Positions 14,406 through 19,850 of a stretch of 21,717 nucleotides of DNA are shown here, piece by piece. Each line of letters starts with the position of its first letter. Within the stretch, counting starts at the first letter, position 1. Location: NCBI GenBank assembly GCA_043760535.1, contig JAYUOV010000355.1:1-21717 (forward strand). The letters run 5' to 3'. Both the position numbers and the translations under genes were made by a program. The notes under the pieces were generated by a model, which was not told where the DNA came from, made no database searches, and worked only from the letters and a program-made list of their open reading frames with translations. The stretch is from JAZKFT01 sp043760535 (GTDB lineage: Bacteria > Bacteroidota > Bacteroidia > Chitinophagales > Chitinophagaceae).

Positions 14406-14993
14406 CTACTTACTAAACTTCACCTCTGGCGCATCTTGGGTTCCAGCGTCTGCTTTAAATCCGTCTTTTGGTTTAAAACCCAATATGCTGCCCACCATAT
14501 TCCATGGAAAAACTCTGGCTTTTGTATTGTATGCCCTTATTGCTTCATTAAAATCTTTACGTGCAAATTTTATGCGACGTTCGGTTCCTTCAAGCTGGGT
14601 TTGCAGGGTGGTAAATTCTTTGGTGCTTTGTAGGTTGGGGTAATTTTCTACTACGGCAATAACCTTATTCAGGTTATTGGTAAGGTTAGCCTGTGCCGCT
14701 TCCTGCTGTTGGTAGCCGTTATAATCTATGCCTGTAACGCTTACCTGGCCCGCCTTAGAACGGGCTTCTATTAATTTATTCAGGGTTTCTTTTTCATAAT
14801 CGGTGCTGCCCTTTACCACATTTACAAGGCTTGGTATCAGATCATTCCGGCGCTGATAAGCATTTTGAATTTCGGCCCATTTCACCTTTACCTCCTCGTC
14901 CAATTTTACAAAAAAATTGTAGCCAAAGTAAAAGGTTAAGGCAATGATTGCCCCCAAAACGAGGGCAATCAGGCCAATTTTTTTTGTATTCAT
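14406..14993 (-). CDS. lemA: LemA family protein (copy A)
   Basis: This 195-residue LemA protein has one N-terminal membrane helix (about residues 6-26) and a long all-helical periplasmic domain. Family motifs are Y-N-F-F-V-K-L-D-E-E-V-K-V-K-W-A-E-I-Q-N-A-Y-Q-R-R-N-D-L-I-P (broken here only by dashes), then L-V-N-V-V-K-G, then E-N-Y-P-N-L-Q-S near the middle and A-I-R-A-Y-N-T-K-A-R-V-F-P near the C-terminus, followed by G-F-K-P-K-D-G-F. LemA proteins are widespread and poorly understood; links to envelope stress have been reported in some bacteria. It lies 9 bases after the paralogous lemA copy B, with the same order and strand. The two copies share the C-terminal P-E-V-K-F ending. Confidence 0.9.
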   Translation of the reverse strand: MNTKKIGLIALVLGAIIALTFYFGYNFFVKLDEEVKVKWAEIQNAYQRRNDLIPSLVNVVKGSTDYEKETLNKLIEARSKAGQVSVTGIDYNGYQQQEAAQANLTNNLNKVIAVVENYPNLQSTKEFTTLQTQLEGTERRIKFARKDFNEAIRAYNTKARVFPWNMVGSILGFKPKDGFKADAGTQDAPEVKFSK

Positions 14994-15002
14994 GCTTGTA
15001 AG

Positions 15003-15593
15003 TTAGAATTTTACTTCAGGTGCTTTTTCGGCTCCGGGATCAGATTTAAAACCGTCTTTTTGTTTAAAGCCAAACATACCTGCAAAAAGATTCATCGGGA
15101 AAGTACGCACCTGCATATTATACCCCTGTATGGCCTCATTAAACACTTTTCTTGAATTTTTTATACTGTTTTCAATACCCTCTAGCTGACCTTGTAACTT
15201 TGTAAAGTTTTCAGTGGCTTTCAATGTAGGATAAGCTTCTACAGTAGCTAACAACCTGCTAAGTGAACCGCTCAACTGGCCTTGTGCTGCCTGAAATTCG
15301 GCTAATTTTTCTGGAGTTAGATTCTCAGCACTAACATTTACACTTGTTGCTTTAGCTCTTGCTTCTACTACAGCTGTTAATGTAGATTGCTCAAAATTAG
15401 CAGCACCCTTTACTGTGTTAACAAGGTTGCCAATTAAATCGTTCCTGTTTTGGTATTCTGTCTGTACATCGCTCCAAGCTTTGTTCACTTTTACGTCTTC
15501 TCCAATAATGCCGTTATAACCTTTACAGGCACAGCCTCCTAGGATTAAAATAGCACCAAGTATTACAATGAGTGCAAGATTTTTTGTTTTCAT
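15003..15593 (-). CDS. lemA: LemA family protein (copy B), possible lipoprotein
   Basis: This 196-residue LemA paralog starts at the ATG at 15593 (MKTKNLALIVILGAILILGGC). An upstream ATG at 15647 would add 18 residues before the signal and is less likely. The signal ends L-G-G-C21, a passable lipobox, so this copy may be lipid-anchored; copy A keeps a plain membrane helix. The LemA domain follows: Y-N-G-I-I-G-E-D-V-K-V-N-K-A-W, then Y-Q-N-R-N-D-L-I-G-N-L-V-N-T-V-K-G, V-E-A-Y-P-T-L-K-A and the C-terminal F-N-E-A-I-Q-G-Y-N and F-P-M-N. It is the first gene of the five-gene LemA/TPM/PLDc_N cluster. I see no exact-consensus promoter in the upstream spacer. Confidence 0.9.
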   Translation of the reverse strand: MKTKNLALIVILGAILILGGCACKGYNGIIGEDVKVNKAWSDVQTEYQNRNDLIGNLVNTVKGAANFEQSTLTAVVEARAKATSVNVSAENLTPEKLAEFQAAQGQLSGSLSRLLATVEAYPTLKATENFTKLQGQLEGIENSIKNSRKVFNEAIQGYNMQVRTFPMNLFAGMFGFKQKDGFKSDPGAEKAPEVKF

Positions 15594-15715
15594 TTTTTTA
15601 GTTTTAAAGTTTAAAGTTAGCCGCAATTTTGAGAAATGGAAATCCATTTTTGGCGGCCAAAGATTTATATCAATATATAAGATGGTGCTTTTTTATAAAT
15701 AGTAACAGAGTTGGT

Positions 15716-15740
15716 AAAAAAAAGTGGTTAGCCACTTTTT
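15716..15740 (-). terminator. Terminator-like hairpin in the lolD-lemA spacer
   Basis: AAAAAGTGG (15719-15727) pairs with CCACTTTTT (15732-15740) around TTAG. On the minus strand the second arm runs into a string of eight T's, so it can end transcripts coming from lolD before the lemA cluster. It is symmetrical enough to act in both directions. Confidence 0.65.
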
Positions 15741-15819
15741 GGGATCATAAGGTTAAAGGTCATTTGGGGTCATTTTCTCTTAAGTCATTAAGCAGGATAT
15801 GAAATTTAAGTGCAATCTC

Positions 15820-15891
15820 CTAACCCATGGCTTTAGCCTTGGGATTTTGCAGGTAGGTTTCATTTTTCCCAAGGCTGAAGCCTTGGGTTAG
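15820..15891. repeat. Paired REP-like palindromes (BIME-like)
   Basis: Two hairpins lie head to head. CCCATGGCT/AGCCTTGGG (15824-15843) has one mismatch; CCCAAGGCT/AGCCTTGGG (15868-15887) is perfect. Each has a two-base loop. The outer flanks CTAACCC (15820-15826) and GGGTTAG (15885-15891) are also inverted copies of each other, so the whole block can fold as one large structure. The core is the same as in the palindrome at 8326-8353. It lies within the 425-base gene-free stretch between lolD and lemA, together with the terminator and a heptad tract; I see no gene there. Confidence 0.8.
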
Positions 15892-15951
15892 TAAATTTGA
15901 TGTATCGTTGAAATAGCTGTGTTAAAATAATATTATCACAACCCTATTCAT

Positions 15952-16018
15952 AATGACCAATGACTAATGACTTATTGACTTATTGACCTAATGACTTATT
16001 GACCCAATTACCTATTGA
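15952..16018. repeat. Degenerate heptad tract (AATGACT/TATTGAC type) abutting the lolD stop
   Basis: Units such as AATGACC, AATGACT, AATGACTT, ATTGACTT and ATTGACC follow one another with a period of 7-8 bases for about 67 bases. The tract runs directly into the TAA stop codon of the minus-strand lolD gene (16019-16021). It is in the 3' untranslated region. Confidence 0.75.
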
Positions 16019-16672
16019 TTATTCCACCATCAAACCGTCTTTCATCACCAGTTTTCTATCGCTAAGGTTGGCCAGTTCTTCGTTATGTGTAACTATTAAA
16101 AATGTTTGGTTCAGCTGTTGCCTCAGGTCGAAAAATAATTGATGGAGTTCCTTGGCATTGGCACTATCGAGATTACCGGTTGGCTCGTCGGCAAAAACAA
16201 TATCGGGGTTATTAATTAAAGCACGGGCTACTGCTACCCGCTGTTGTTCGCCACCGCTCAGTTGGTTGGGCTTGTTTTGCAGGCGGTCTTTCAGGCCGAG
16301 TATCTGTAACAATTCAGTGGCTTTGGCTTCTACTTCTTTCTTTTTCCGTTTGGCTATCCAGCCGGGTATGCACACATTTTCCAGAGCATTAAACTCTGGC
16401 AGCAGGTGGTGAAACTGGAATACAAAACCCATGTGCTGATTGCGGTAAGCGGCCAATGCCTTTCCTTTTAACTGATCAATACGTTGGTTATTAAGGCTGA
16501 TGCTGCCAGCATCGCAACTATCGAGTGTGCCCAATATATGCAGCAGTGTGCTTTTGCCGGCGCCGCTACTGCCCACAATGCTTACCACTTCGCCTTTGTT
16601 TATTTGCAGATCCACCCCTTTTAGCACCTGAAGTGTATCGTATCTTTTCTGTATGCCTTTGCCTGTAAGCAT
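16019..16672 (-). CDS. lolD: ABC transporter ATP-binding protein, LolD/MacB type
   Basis: This 217-residue ATPase is of the LolD/MacB/FtsE subfamily, in which lolD releases lipoproteins from the inner membrane. Visible are Walker A G-S-S-G-A-G-K-S-T (residues 34-42), Q-loop F-V-F-Q-F-H-H-L-L-P-E-F, signature L-S-G-G-E-Q-Q-R-V-A-V-A-R-A-L, Walker B I-V-F-A-D-E-P-T-G-N-L-D and the switch H in V-T-H-N-E-E-L-A. The family-specific stretch F-N-A-L-E-N-V and the length fit LolD. No LolC/LolE or other permease lies beside it, so it is an orphan ATPase here. Assignment to lolD rather than a macrolide exporter or FtsE-like protein rests on overall similarity alone. It is divergent from the DUF2795-like gene. 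Confidence 0.82.
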   Translation of the reverse strand: MLTGKGIQKRYDTLQVLKGVDLQINKGEVVSIVGSSGAGKSTLLHILGTLDSCDAGSISLNNQRIDQLKGKALAAYRNQHMGFVFQFHHLLPEFNALENVCIPGWIAKRKKKEVEAKATELLQILGLKDRLQNKPNQLSGGEQQRVAVARALINNPDIVFADEPTGNLDSANAKELHQLFFDLRQQLNQTFLIVTHNEELANLSDRKLVMKDGLMVE

Positions 16673-16700
16673 GTGTTGGGTTTATTTGCAGGTAAATGTA

Positions 16701-16783
16701 AGCTAGTAGGGAATAGTGATCAGCAAGTTGGCAAGTAGCTATTCATGGCTACTCGCTATTCCCCACTTACTACTTGCTATTCT
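16701..16783. repeat. Heptad-derived inverted repeat with GCTATTC units
   Basis: GCTATTC occurs at 16738-16744, 16755-16761 and 16776-16782, mixed with ACTTACT, ACTTGCT and ACTCGCT units. The left part holds inverted counterparts (GAATAG at 16711-16716; GCAAGTAGC at 16731-16739). The block can fold into a long imperfect hairpin. It separates the divergent lolD and DUF2795-like genes, and the open frame of the latter merely reads through it. Confidence 0.65.
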
Positions 16784-16800
16784 TTACAAACTGAATTTTA

Positions 16801-16835
16801 TTTGTTTGGTAGTTTCAATTGTACGGCTACATTTG
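16801..16835 (+). promoter_or_regulatory. Consensus Bacteroidota promoter of the DUF2795-like gene
   Basis: TTTG (16805-16808), a 19-base spacer and TACATTTG (16828-16835) match the -33/-7 consensus TTTG and TAnnTTTG exactly. A second TTTG lies at 16801. Transcription would start near 16841, just before the ribosome-binding site. Confidence 0.75.
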
Positions 16836-16844
16836 CACAAAATT

Positions 16845-16850
16845 GGAGGG
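16845..16850 (+). promoter_or_regulatory. Strong Shine-Dalgarno sequence
   Basis: GGAGGG sits six bases before the ATG at 16857. Most genes in this window lack such a site. It decides the start of the downstream gene against a longer open frame beginning at 16716 within the repeat. Confidence 0.8.
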
Positions 16851-16856
16851 CATACT

Positions 16857-17078
16857 ATGTTTTGGACTTTAGAATTGGCGTCACACCTGGAAGATGCACC
16901 TTGGCCCGCCACCAAGGACGAATTAATTGATTACGCTATTCGCAGTGGTGCACCGCTAGAAGTGGTGGAAAACCTGCAGGAACTGGAAGACGATGGCGAA
17001 ATATACGAAAGCCTGGAAGACATTTGGCCAGATTACCCAAGCCAAGACGACTTCTTTTTTAACGAAGACGAGTATTAA
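16857..17078 (+). CDS. DUF2795-like small acidic protein
   Basis: This 73-residue acidic protein reads MFWTLELASHLEDAPWPATK, then D-E-L-I-D-Y-A-I-R-S-G-A-P-L-E-V-V-E-N-L-Q-E-L-E-D-D-G-E-I-Y-E, and ends in an Asp/Glu/Phe-rich tail. The pattern of L-A-x-x-L-E-x-x-x-x-P-A-T-K-D-E-L-I-x-Y-A-x-x-x-x-A-P and later L-x-x-L-x-D-x-x-x-Y-x-S is that of small Bacteroidota proteins of the DUF2795 type. It has no membrane helix or signal. The start is set by GGAGGG and a consensus promoter immediately upstream. The longer frame from 16716 only translates the heptad repeat. A strong terminator follows, so it is a free-standing gene, probably well expressed. Its function is unknown. Confidence 0.85.
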   Translation: MFWTLELASHLEDAPWPATKDELIDYAIRSGAPLEVVENLQELEDDGEIYESLEDIWPDYPSQDDFFFNEDEY

Positions 17079-17110
17079 TAATATTTTGCCCAACGGGCAA
17101 TAGAAACATA

Positions 17111-17146
17111 AAAGCCCTTTGATGCAAATATCAAAGGGCTTTTTTT
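17111..17146. terminator. Strong bidirectional terminator
   Basis: AAAGCCCTTTGAT (17111-17123) pairs perfectly with ATCAAAGGGCTTT (17130-17142) around GCAAAT, with seven T's on the plus strand and four on the minus strand. It ends the DUF2795-like transcript and faces the convergent SemiSWEET gene. Confidence 0.9.
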
Positions 17147-17165
17147 ATGCCAAAACTTTACTGGC

Positions 17166-17432
17166 TTATTTCTTTTTAAAACTAAACTTGAAATAAATGA
17201 GTAACAGCGCCATTACAAAAATGATGCTGTTGCAAATAATAACGGGCCTTAGCATCGGTGTATTCATAATGCCGTAACAGAGCCATACCAAACAACTTGT
17301 GGCTACTATCAGCATCATTGTCAGGTTAAGGTCACCTACACTTTTGGTTTTCCACGCCTGCCATACCTGTGGTATAAATGTGATACTACTTAATGCAGAA
17401 CCCACAAGACCCACCATTTCGGTTACATCCAT
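17166..17432 (-). CDS. SemiSWEET sugar transporter
   Basis: This 88-residue inner-membrane protein has three helices forming one triple-helix bundle, which works as a dimer to move sugars passively. Helix 1 carries the PQ motif T-F-I-P-Q-V-W-Q-A-W-K-T-K-S-V-G-D-L-N-L (P21-Q22). The pocket residues Trp and Asn are W50 (C-L-V-W-L-C-Y-G-I) and N68 (I-I-C-N-S). Length is normal for the family. The ATG at 17432 (MDVTEMVG) is chosen because the open frame upstream to 17510 only translates a palindromic repeat. A TACGTTTG -7 element lies 23-30 bases upstream. The substrate cannot be told from sequence. fabI lies upstream on the same strand, but a 200-base repeat spacer makes co-transcription doubtful. 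Confidence 0.88.
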   Translation of the reverse strand: MDVTEMVGLVGSALSSITFIPQVWQAWKTKSVGDLNLTMMLIVATSCLVWLCYGIMNTPMLRPVIICNSIIFVMALLLIYFKFSFKKK

Positions 17433-17454
17433 TTTTATTGGTTGATTATTTTTA

Positions 17455-17462
17455 CAAACGTA
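17455..17462 (-). promoter_or_regulatory. Candidate -7 element for SemiSWEET
   Basis: On the minus strand TACGTTTG matches TAnnTTTG exactly, giving a leader of about 15 bases. No TTTG or TTG is at the right distance upstream; the GC-rich palindrome at 17480-17523 occupies that place. Support is therefore partial. Confidence 0.4.
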
Positions 17463-17479
17463 CTCTCCGCAACTATCCA

Positions 17480-17523
17480 CCCCCGTTTTTGCCTTCGGCA
17501 AAAACGCCACCCGCCGGCGGGGG
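17480..17523. repeat. Twin palindrome, GC-rich REP-like element
   Basis: CGTTTTTGCC (17484-17493) pairs perfectly with GGCAAAAACG (17497-17506) over TTC. It is followed by CCCGCCGGCGGG (17510-17521), a perfect 12-bp palindrome. The outer CCCCC and GGGGG runs can pair as well. It lies between fabI and SemiSWEET, and may end the fabI transcript or be a dispersed repeat. Confidence 0.75.
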
Positions 17524-17590
17524 ATAATATTTCAGTGACGCTGCATTTAATTTAAAGTTGCCTATTTCCAAACCAAATAATGGCAGAATA

Positions 17591-17627
17591 ACTTCTGACT
17601 AATGACTTCTGACTAATGACTTCTGAC
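17591..17627. repeat. Tandem repeat (ACTTCTG ACTAATG) abutting the fabI stop
   Basis: ACTTCTGACTAATG is repeated twice and followed by ACTTCTGAC, a 14-bp unit made of two related heptads. The tract ends eight bases before the minus-strand fabI stop codon (17635-17637). Confidence 0.85.
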
Positions 17628-17634
17628 AATTACC

Positions 17635-18462
17635 TTAATCGACTTTAGAATCTATACCTAACCTTGTCATCACTTCGTTACTTACACCAGTGGTAGAGTA
17701 CCCGCCATCGTGAAAAAGGTTTTGCATGGTTACCATGCGGGTAAGGTCGCTGAATAGTGTTACGCAATAATTGGCACAATCTTCGGCCGTAGCGTTGCCT
17801 AGTGGTGCAATTGCATCGGCATAATCGTAAAAATCGCCAAAACCTTTAATGCCGGTACCGGCTGTGGTTTTGGTAGGCGATTGGGAAACTGTATTGACCC
17901 GCACTTTCTTTTTTAAGCCGTAATGGTAGCCAAAACTACGAGCTATCGATTCCAGCATGGCTTTAATATCAGCCATATCGGTATAAAAAGGGTAAGTACG
18001 TTGAGCCGCAGCATAACTTAAAGCTACCACACTACCCCATTCGCTAATAGCATCCAGCTTCATGGCCACCGCCAGCATTTTGTGCAGGCTCATTGCCGAT
18101 ACATCCACACCTTTGGCAAAAAAATCGTAGTTGGATTCGGTGTAAGGAATGTTCTTCCGAATATTTACACTCATTCCAATGGAGTGTAAAACGAAGTCAA
18201 TTTTACCGCCCAGTATTTCCTGGCCGTCGGTAAATAGCTTAGTAAGGTCTTCTACACTTGTAGCATCGGCAGGTATTATTTTAGAACCCGTTGCTTCTGC
18301 CAGTTTGTTTATTTCTCCCATCCGCATGGCTATGGGGGCGTTGGTTAATACAAAAGTGGCACCTTGTTCATGTGCCTTTTCGGCCACTTTCCAGGCTATG
18401 GAATTTGCGTCTAATGCACCAGAAATGATACCTCTTTTTCCTTGTAATAAGTTGTTGCTCAT
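17635..18462 (-). CDS. fabI: Enoyl-[acyl-carrier-protein] reductase (NADH), FabI
   Basis: This 275-residue short-chain dehydrogenase performs the last step of each fatty-acid elongation cycle, reducing trans-2-enoyl-ACP. The N-terminal dinucleotide region reads G-I-I-S-G-A-L-D-A-N-S-I-A-W (residues 11-24), the FabI-type G-x-x-x-x-x-S-I-A/G-x motif. The catalytic set is Y150, Y160 and K167 (Y-A-A-A-Q-R-T-Y-P-F-Y-T-D-M-A-D-I-K), with the spacing of E. coli Y146/Y156/K163. H-S-I-G-M precedes the substrate loop, and T-K-T-T-A-G-T-G-I-K lies in the mobile flap. Length is normal. The ATG at 18462 has an imperfect palindrome in its leader region. It is the target class of triclosan and related inhibitors. 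Confidence 0.95.
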   Translation of the reverse strand: MSNNLLQGKRGIISGALDANSIAWKVAEKAHEQGATFVLTNAPIAMRMGEINKLAEATGSKIIPADATSVEDLTKLFTDGQEILGGKIDFVLHSIGMSVNIRKNIPYTESNYDFFAKGVDVSAMSLHKMLAVAMKLDAISEWGSVVALSYAAAQRTYPFYTDMADIKAMLESIARSFGYHYGLKKKVRVNTVSQSPTKTTAGTGIKGFGDFYDYADAIAPLGNATAEDCANYCVTLFSDLTRMVTMQNLFHDGGYSTTGVSNEVMTRLGIDSKVD

Positions 18463-18509
18463 GGTTGGTTTTTTATTTTTTGCATGCTCCGTTCTTTGGA
18501 GAGGGTGAT

Positions 18510-18532
18510 CCCCGTTACAGTATTTACCGGGG
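18510..18532. promoter_or_regulatory. Imperfect palindrome upstream of fabI, possible operator
   Basis: CCCCGTTACAG (18510-18520) and TTTACCGGGG (ending at 18532) form an imperfect inverted repeat, with GTTAC/GTAAA half-sites about 50 bases upstream of the fabI start. A regulator site or a mere hairpin are both possible. No matching repressor gene is nearby. Confidence 0.3.
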
Positions 18533-18543
18533 CTAAAATAATA

Positions 18544-18768
18544 CTAATTGGCAAACAGCCTTGGATGAATAAATTGGATGTACAGCGTACCAAAAACGTA
18601 GAAGTACAGAAAGGCAGAAACCAAAACCGCTATCAGCCATAGTAAGAACTGTTTGCTGCTTTGCCGAGGCTGTAATTTCTGCTCTAAAAATTTTGCCAGA
18701 AAATAAAATGGCAGCGATAAAAAGAGAACCGGAATTAATAGCTTAAAATTTAAAACAGTGATGGGCAT
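18544..18768 (-). CDS. Small two-helix membrane protein, unknown function
   Basis: This is a 74-residue protein with two hydrophobic segments: about residues 8-27 (F-K-L-L-I-P-V-L-F-L-S-L-P-F-Y-F-L-A) and 41-62 (F-L-L-W-L-I-A-V-L-V-S-A-F-L-Y-F-Y-V-F). They are separated by a basic, Gln-rich loop (E-Q-K-L-Q-P-R-Q-S-S-K-Q), which should face the cytoplasm. No family is recognised. It lies 81 bases upstream of fabI on the same strand and after the terminator of the HAD gene, so it may begin a transcript that includes fabI. Codon use looks like that of its neighbours, which favours a real gene. Confidence 0.65.
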   Translation of the reverse strand: MPITVLNFKLLIPVLFLSLPFYFLAKFLEQKLQPRQSSKQFLLWLIAVLVSAFLYFYVFGTLYIQFIHPRLFAN

Positions 18769-18784
18769 AGGATTATATATTTCT

Positions 18785-18822
18785 TAAAAAAACACCCCAC
18801 TATTTCCAGATAGTGAGGTGTT
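18785..18822 (-). terminator. Rho-independent terminator of the HAD gene
   Basis: The 13-base arms (18791-18803 and 18110+ offset partner 18810-18822) pair with a single mismatch around TTCCAG. On the minus strand they lead into seven T's. It lies 21 bases downstream of the HAD gene stop and closes the ParB-like/HAD cassette. Confidence 0.85.
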
Positions 18823-18843
18823 ATATGCATTTGTTCCAAAAGC

Positions 18844-19311
18844 CTAATTTGCCGGCCTTAGTTTTTTATGAAAAATAGATTCAATAGTTACGATATGCTC
18901 TTCAGTAAGCCCAATAAACGGGCTTGTCTGAACAAGGTTTTTCTTTAAAAAATCCGGGAGGTCATTGAGTGATTTGTCATCATCAATAATAACAAAATCA
19001 TCTTCTAATCTATTGATATTAAACCAATTGACAATTTCGTTTTTGCGGTTCAGATGAGCAATATTGTTTGGAAGCGATTTAATCTTTTCAATATCAAGCC
19101 CCCTATTCTTGAAAATACATTTCCACTCTTCGATACTAAAGTTAGCCTTGTGAGATGTGGTAAGCATAACAGTAACATCTTCAGAAATAATACGCCGAAG
19201 TGCTGCTACTGCCTTGTTACTAAATGCAGGAAATCCATCGTTCAACAGCTCCGGACTTTTCCAACCCTTAGCAGGCACCATTACACCATCAATATCTAAG
19301 AATACAAACAT
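18844..19311 (-). CDS. HAD-like hydrolase (Swiss-army-knife RNA-repair HAD type)
   Basis: This 155-residue compact HAD-fold protein begins with motif I F-L-D-I-D-G-V-M (nucleophile D6 and general acid/base D8). L-T-T-S-H (50-54) supplies motif II. K90 (R-K-N-E-I-V-N-W) is a candidate motif III lysine, and F-V-I-I-D-D-D (106-112) is motif IV. No large cap domain fits in this length. The layout and the W-x-x-x-x-L spacing resemble the HAD domain of Swiss-army-knife RNA-repair proteins (often free-standing, phosphatase-like). Substrate is unknown. It follows the ParB-like gene by 17 bases on the same strand. Both genes look more AT-rich than fabI and recN around them, hinting at acquisition. Confidence 0.72.
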   Translation of the reverse strand: MFVFLDIDGVMVPAKGWKSPELLNDGFPAFSNKAVAALRRIISEDVTVMLTTSHKANFSIEEWKCIFKNRGLDIEKIKSLPNNIAHLNRKNEIVNWFNINRLEDDFVIIDDDKSLNDLPDFLKKNLVQTSPFIGLTEEHIVTIESIFHKKLRPAN

Positions 19312-19328
19312 GCTAACAAATTTAAACC

Positions 19329-19715
19329 TTATTTCAGCAATTCGGAGATTTTCTCAACTGATATGCTATTGTACGCAGCATCTTGTTCATTTAGCATGTT
19401 AATTTTTGCCAAAGTATCCCAATCCTCATCATCAAAAAGCACACTAGTCCATATAGTTACCTGCGTTGCCGAAGTGGTATTTCCCTGAATTTTTTCAAGT
19501 GGAAAGTCAGCTAAAAGAGAAGCAACATAACGATGATGACCATCACAAATAAAATTATTTTCAACTTTGATAGAAGAGAAATTAATACCAGCGGACATCT
19601 TTTTGTAAATCCTGTTTATTATTGGCAAACACAATTTAGAATGTGTAGCGAACAACTCCATTTTATTACTATCAATCAAATCCTGAATATTTTTCTGGGT
19701 AACATTTAAAAACAT
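19329..19715 (-). CDS. ParB-like (DGHHR) domain protein
   Basis: This 128-residue protein has a ParB/sulfiredoxin-like core: S-S-I-K-V-E-N-N-F-I-C-D-G-H-H-R-Y-V-A-S-L-L-A-D. The D58-G-H-H-R62 box matches the G-x-H-R nucleotide-handling loop of the ParB/Srx fold. The N-terminal part (L-N-V-T-Q-K-N-I-Q-D-L-I-D-S-N-K) is helical, and the C-terminus is acidic (F-D-D-E-D-W-D-T-L). It lacks the helix-turn-helix and dimerisation parts of chromosome-segregation ParB, so it is not that protein. I chose the ATG at 19715 (MFLNVTQ); ATGs 8 and 11 codons upstream are alternatives. ParB/Srx-fold domains of this kind occur as stand-alone enzymes and as toxin modules. It probably forms a two-gene unit with the HAD gene. 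Confidence 0.62.
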   Translation of the reverse strand: MFLNVTQKNIQDLIDSNKMELFATHSKLCLPIINRIYKKMSAGINFSSIKVENNFICDGHHRYVASLLADFPLEKIQGNTTSATQVTIWTSVLFDDEDWDTLAKINMLNEQDAAYNSISVEKISELLK

Positions 19716-19787
19716 AATTGTGCATTGAATCAGCATCAAAAAAAACAAAGTATTTTAGGTATTGAAGCTAACAGGCCTCCCACTTGA

Positions 19788-19825
19788 AAATTGACAAATT
19801 GAGCATTGATTATTGACAATTAATT
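19788..19825. repeat. Weak heptad-like tract (ATTGACA/ATTGATT)
   Basis: ATTGACA, AATTGAGC, ATTGATT and ATTGACA follow one another with a 7-8-base period in the spacer between recN and the ParB-like gene. It is the least regular of the heptad tracts in this window. Confidence 0.4.
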
Positions 19826-19850
19826 TGGGCAAAATACCTGGCACTTTCCA

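Noticed and set aside
16716..16856. Extension of the DUF2795-like protein by 47 residues with a hydrophobic stretch
   Set aside because: The extra residues are a translation of the heptad repeat and promoter; the GGAGGG site and consensus promoter place the start at 16857.
17433..17510. A longer SemiSWEET start at 17510
   Set aside because: The extra 26 residues read through a palindromic repeat and a promoter element; the family length is met from 17432.
19329..19715. The DGHHR protein considered as chromosome-partitioning ParB
   Set aside because: It is far too short, lacks the helix-turn-helix and dimerisation domains, and has no parA or parS-like context.
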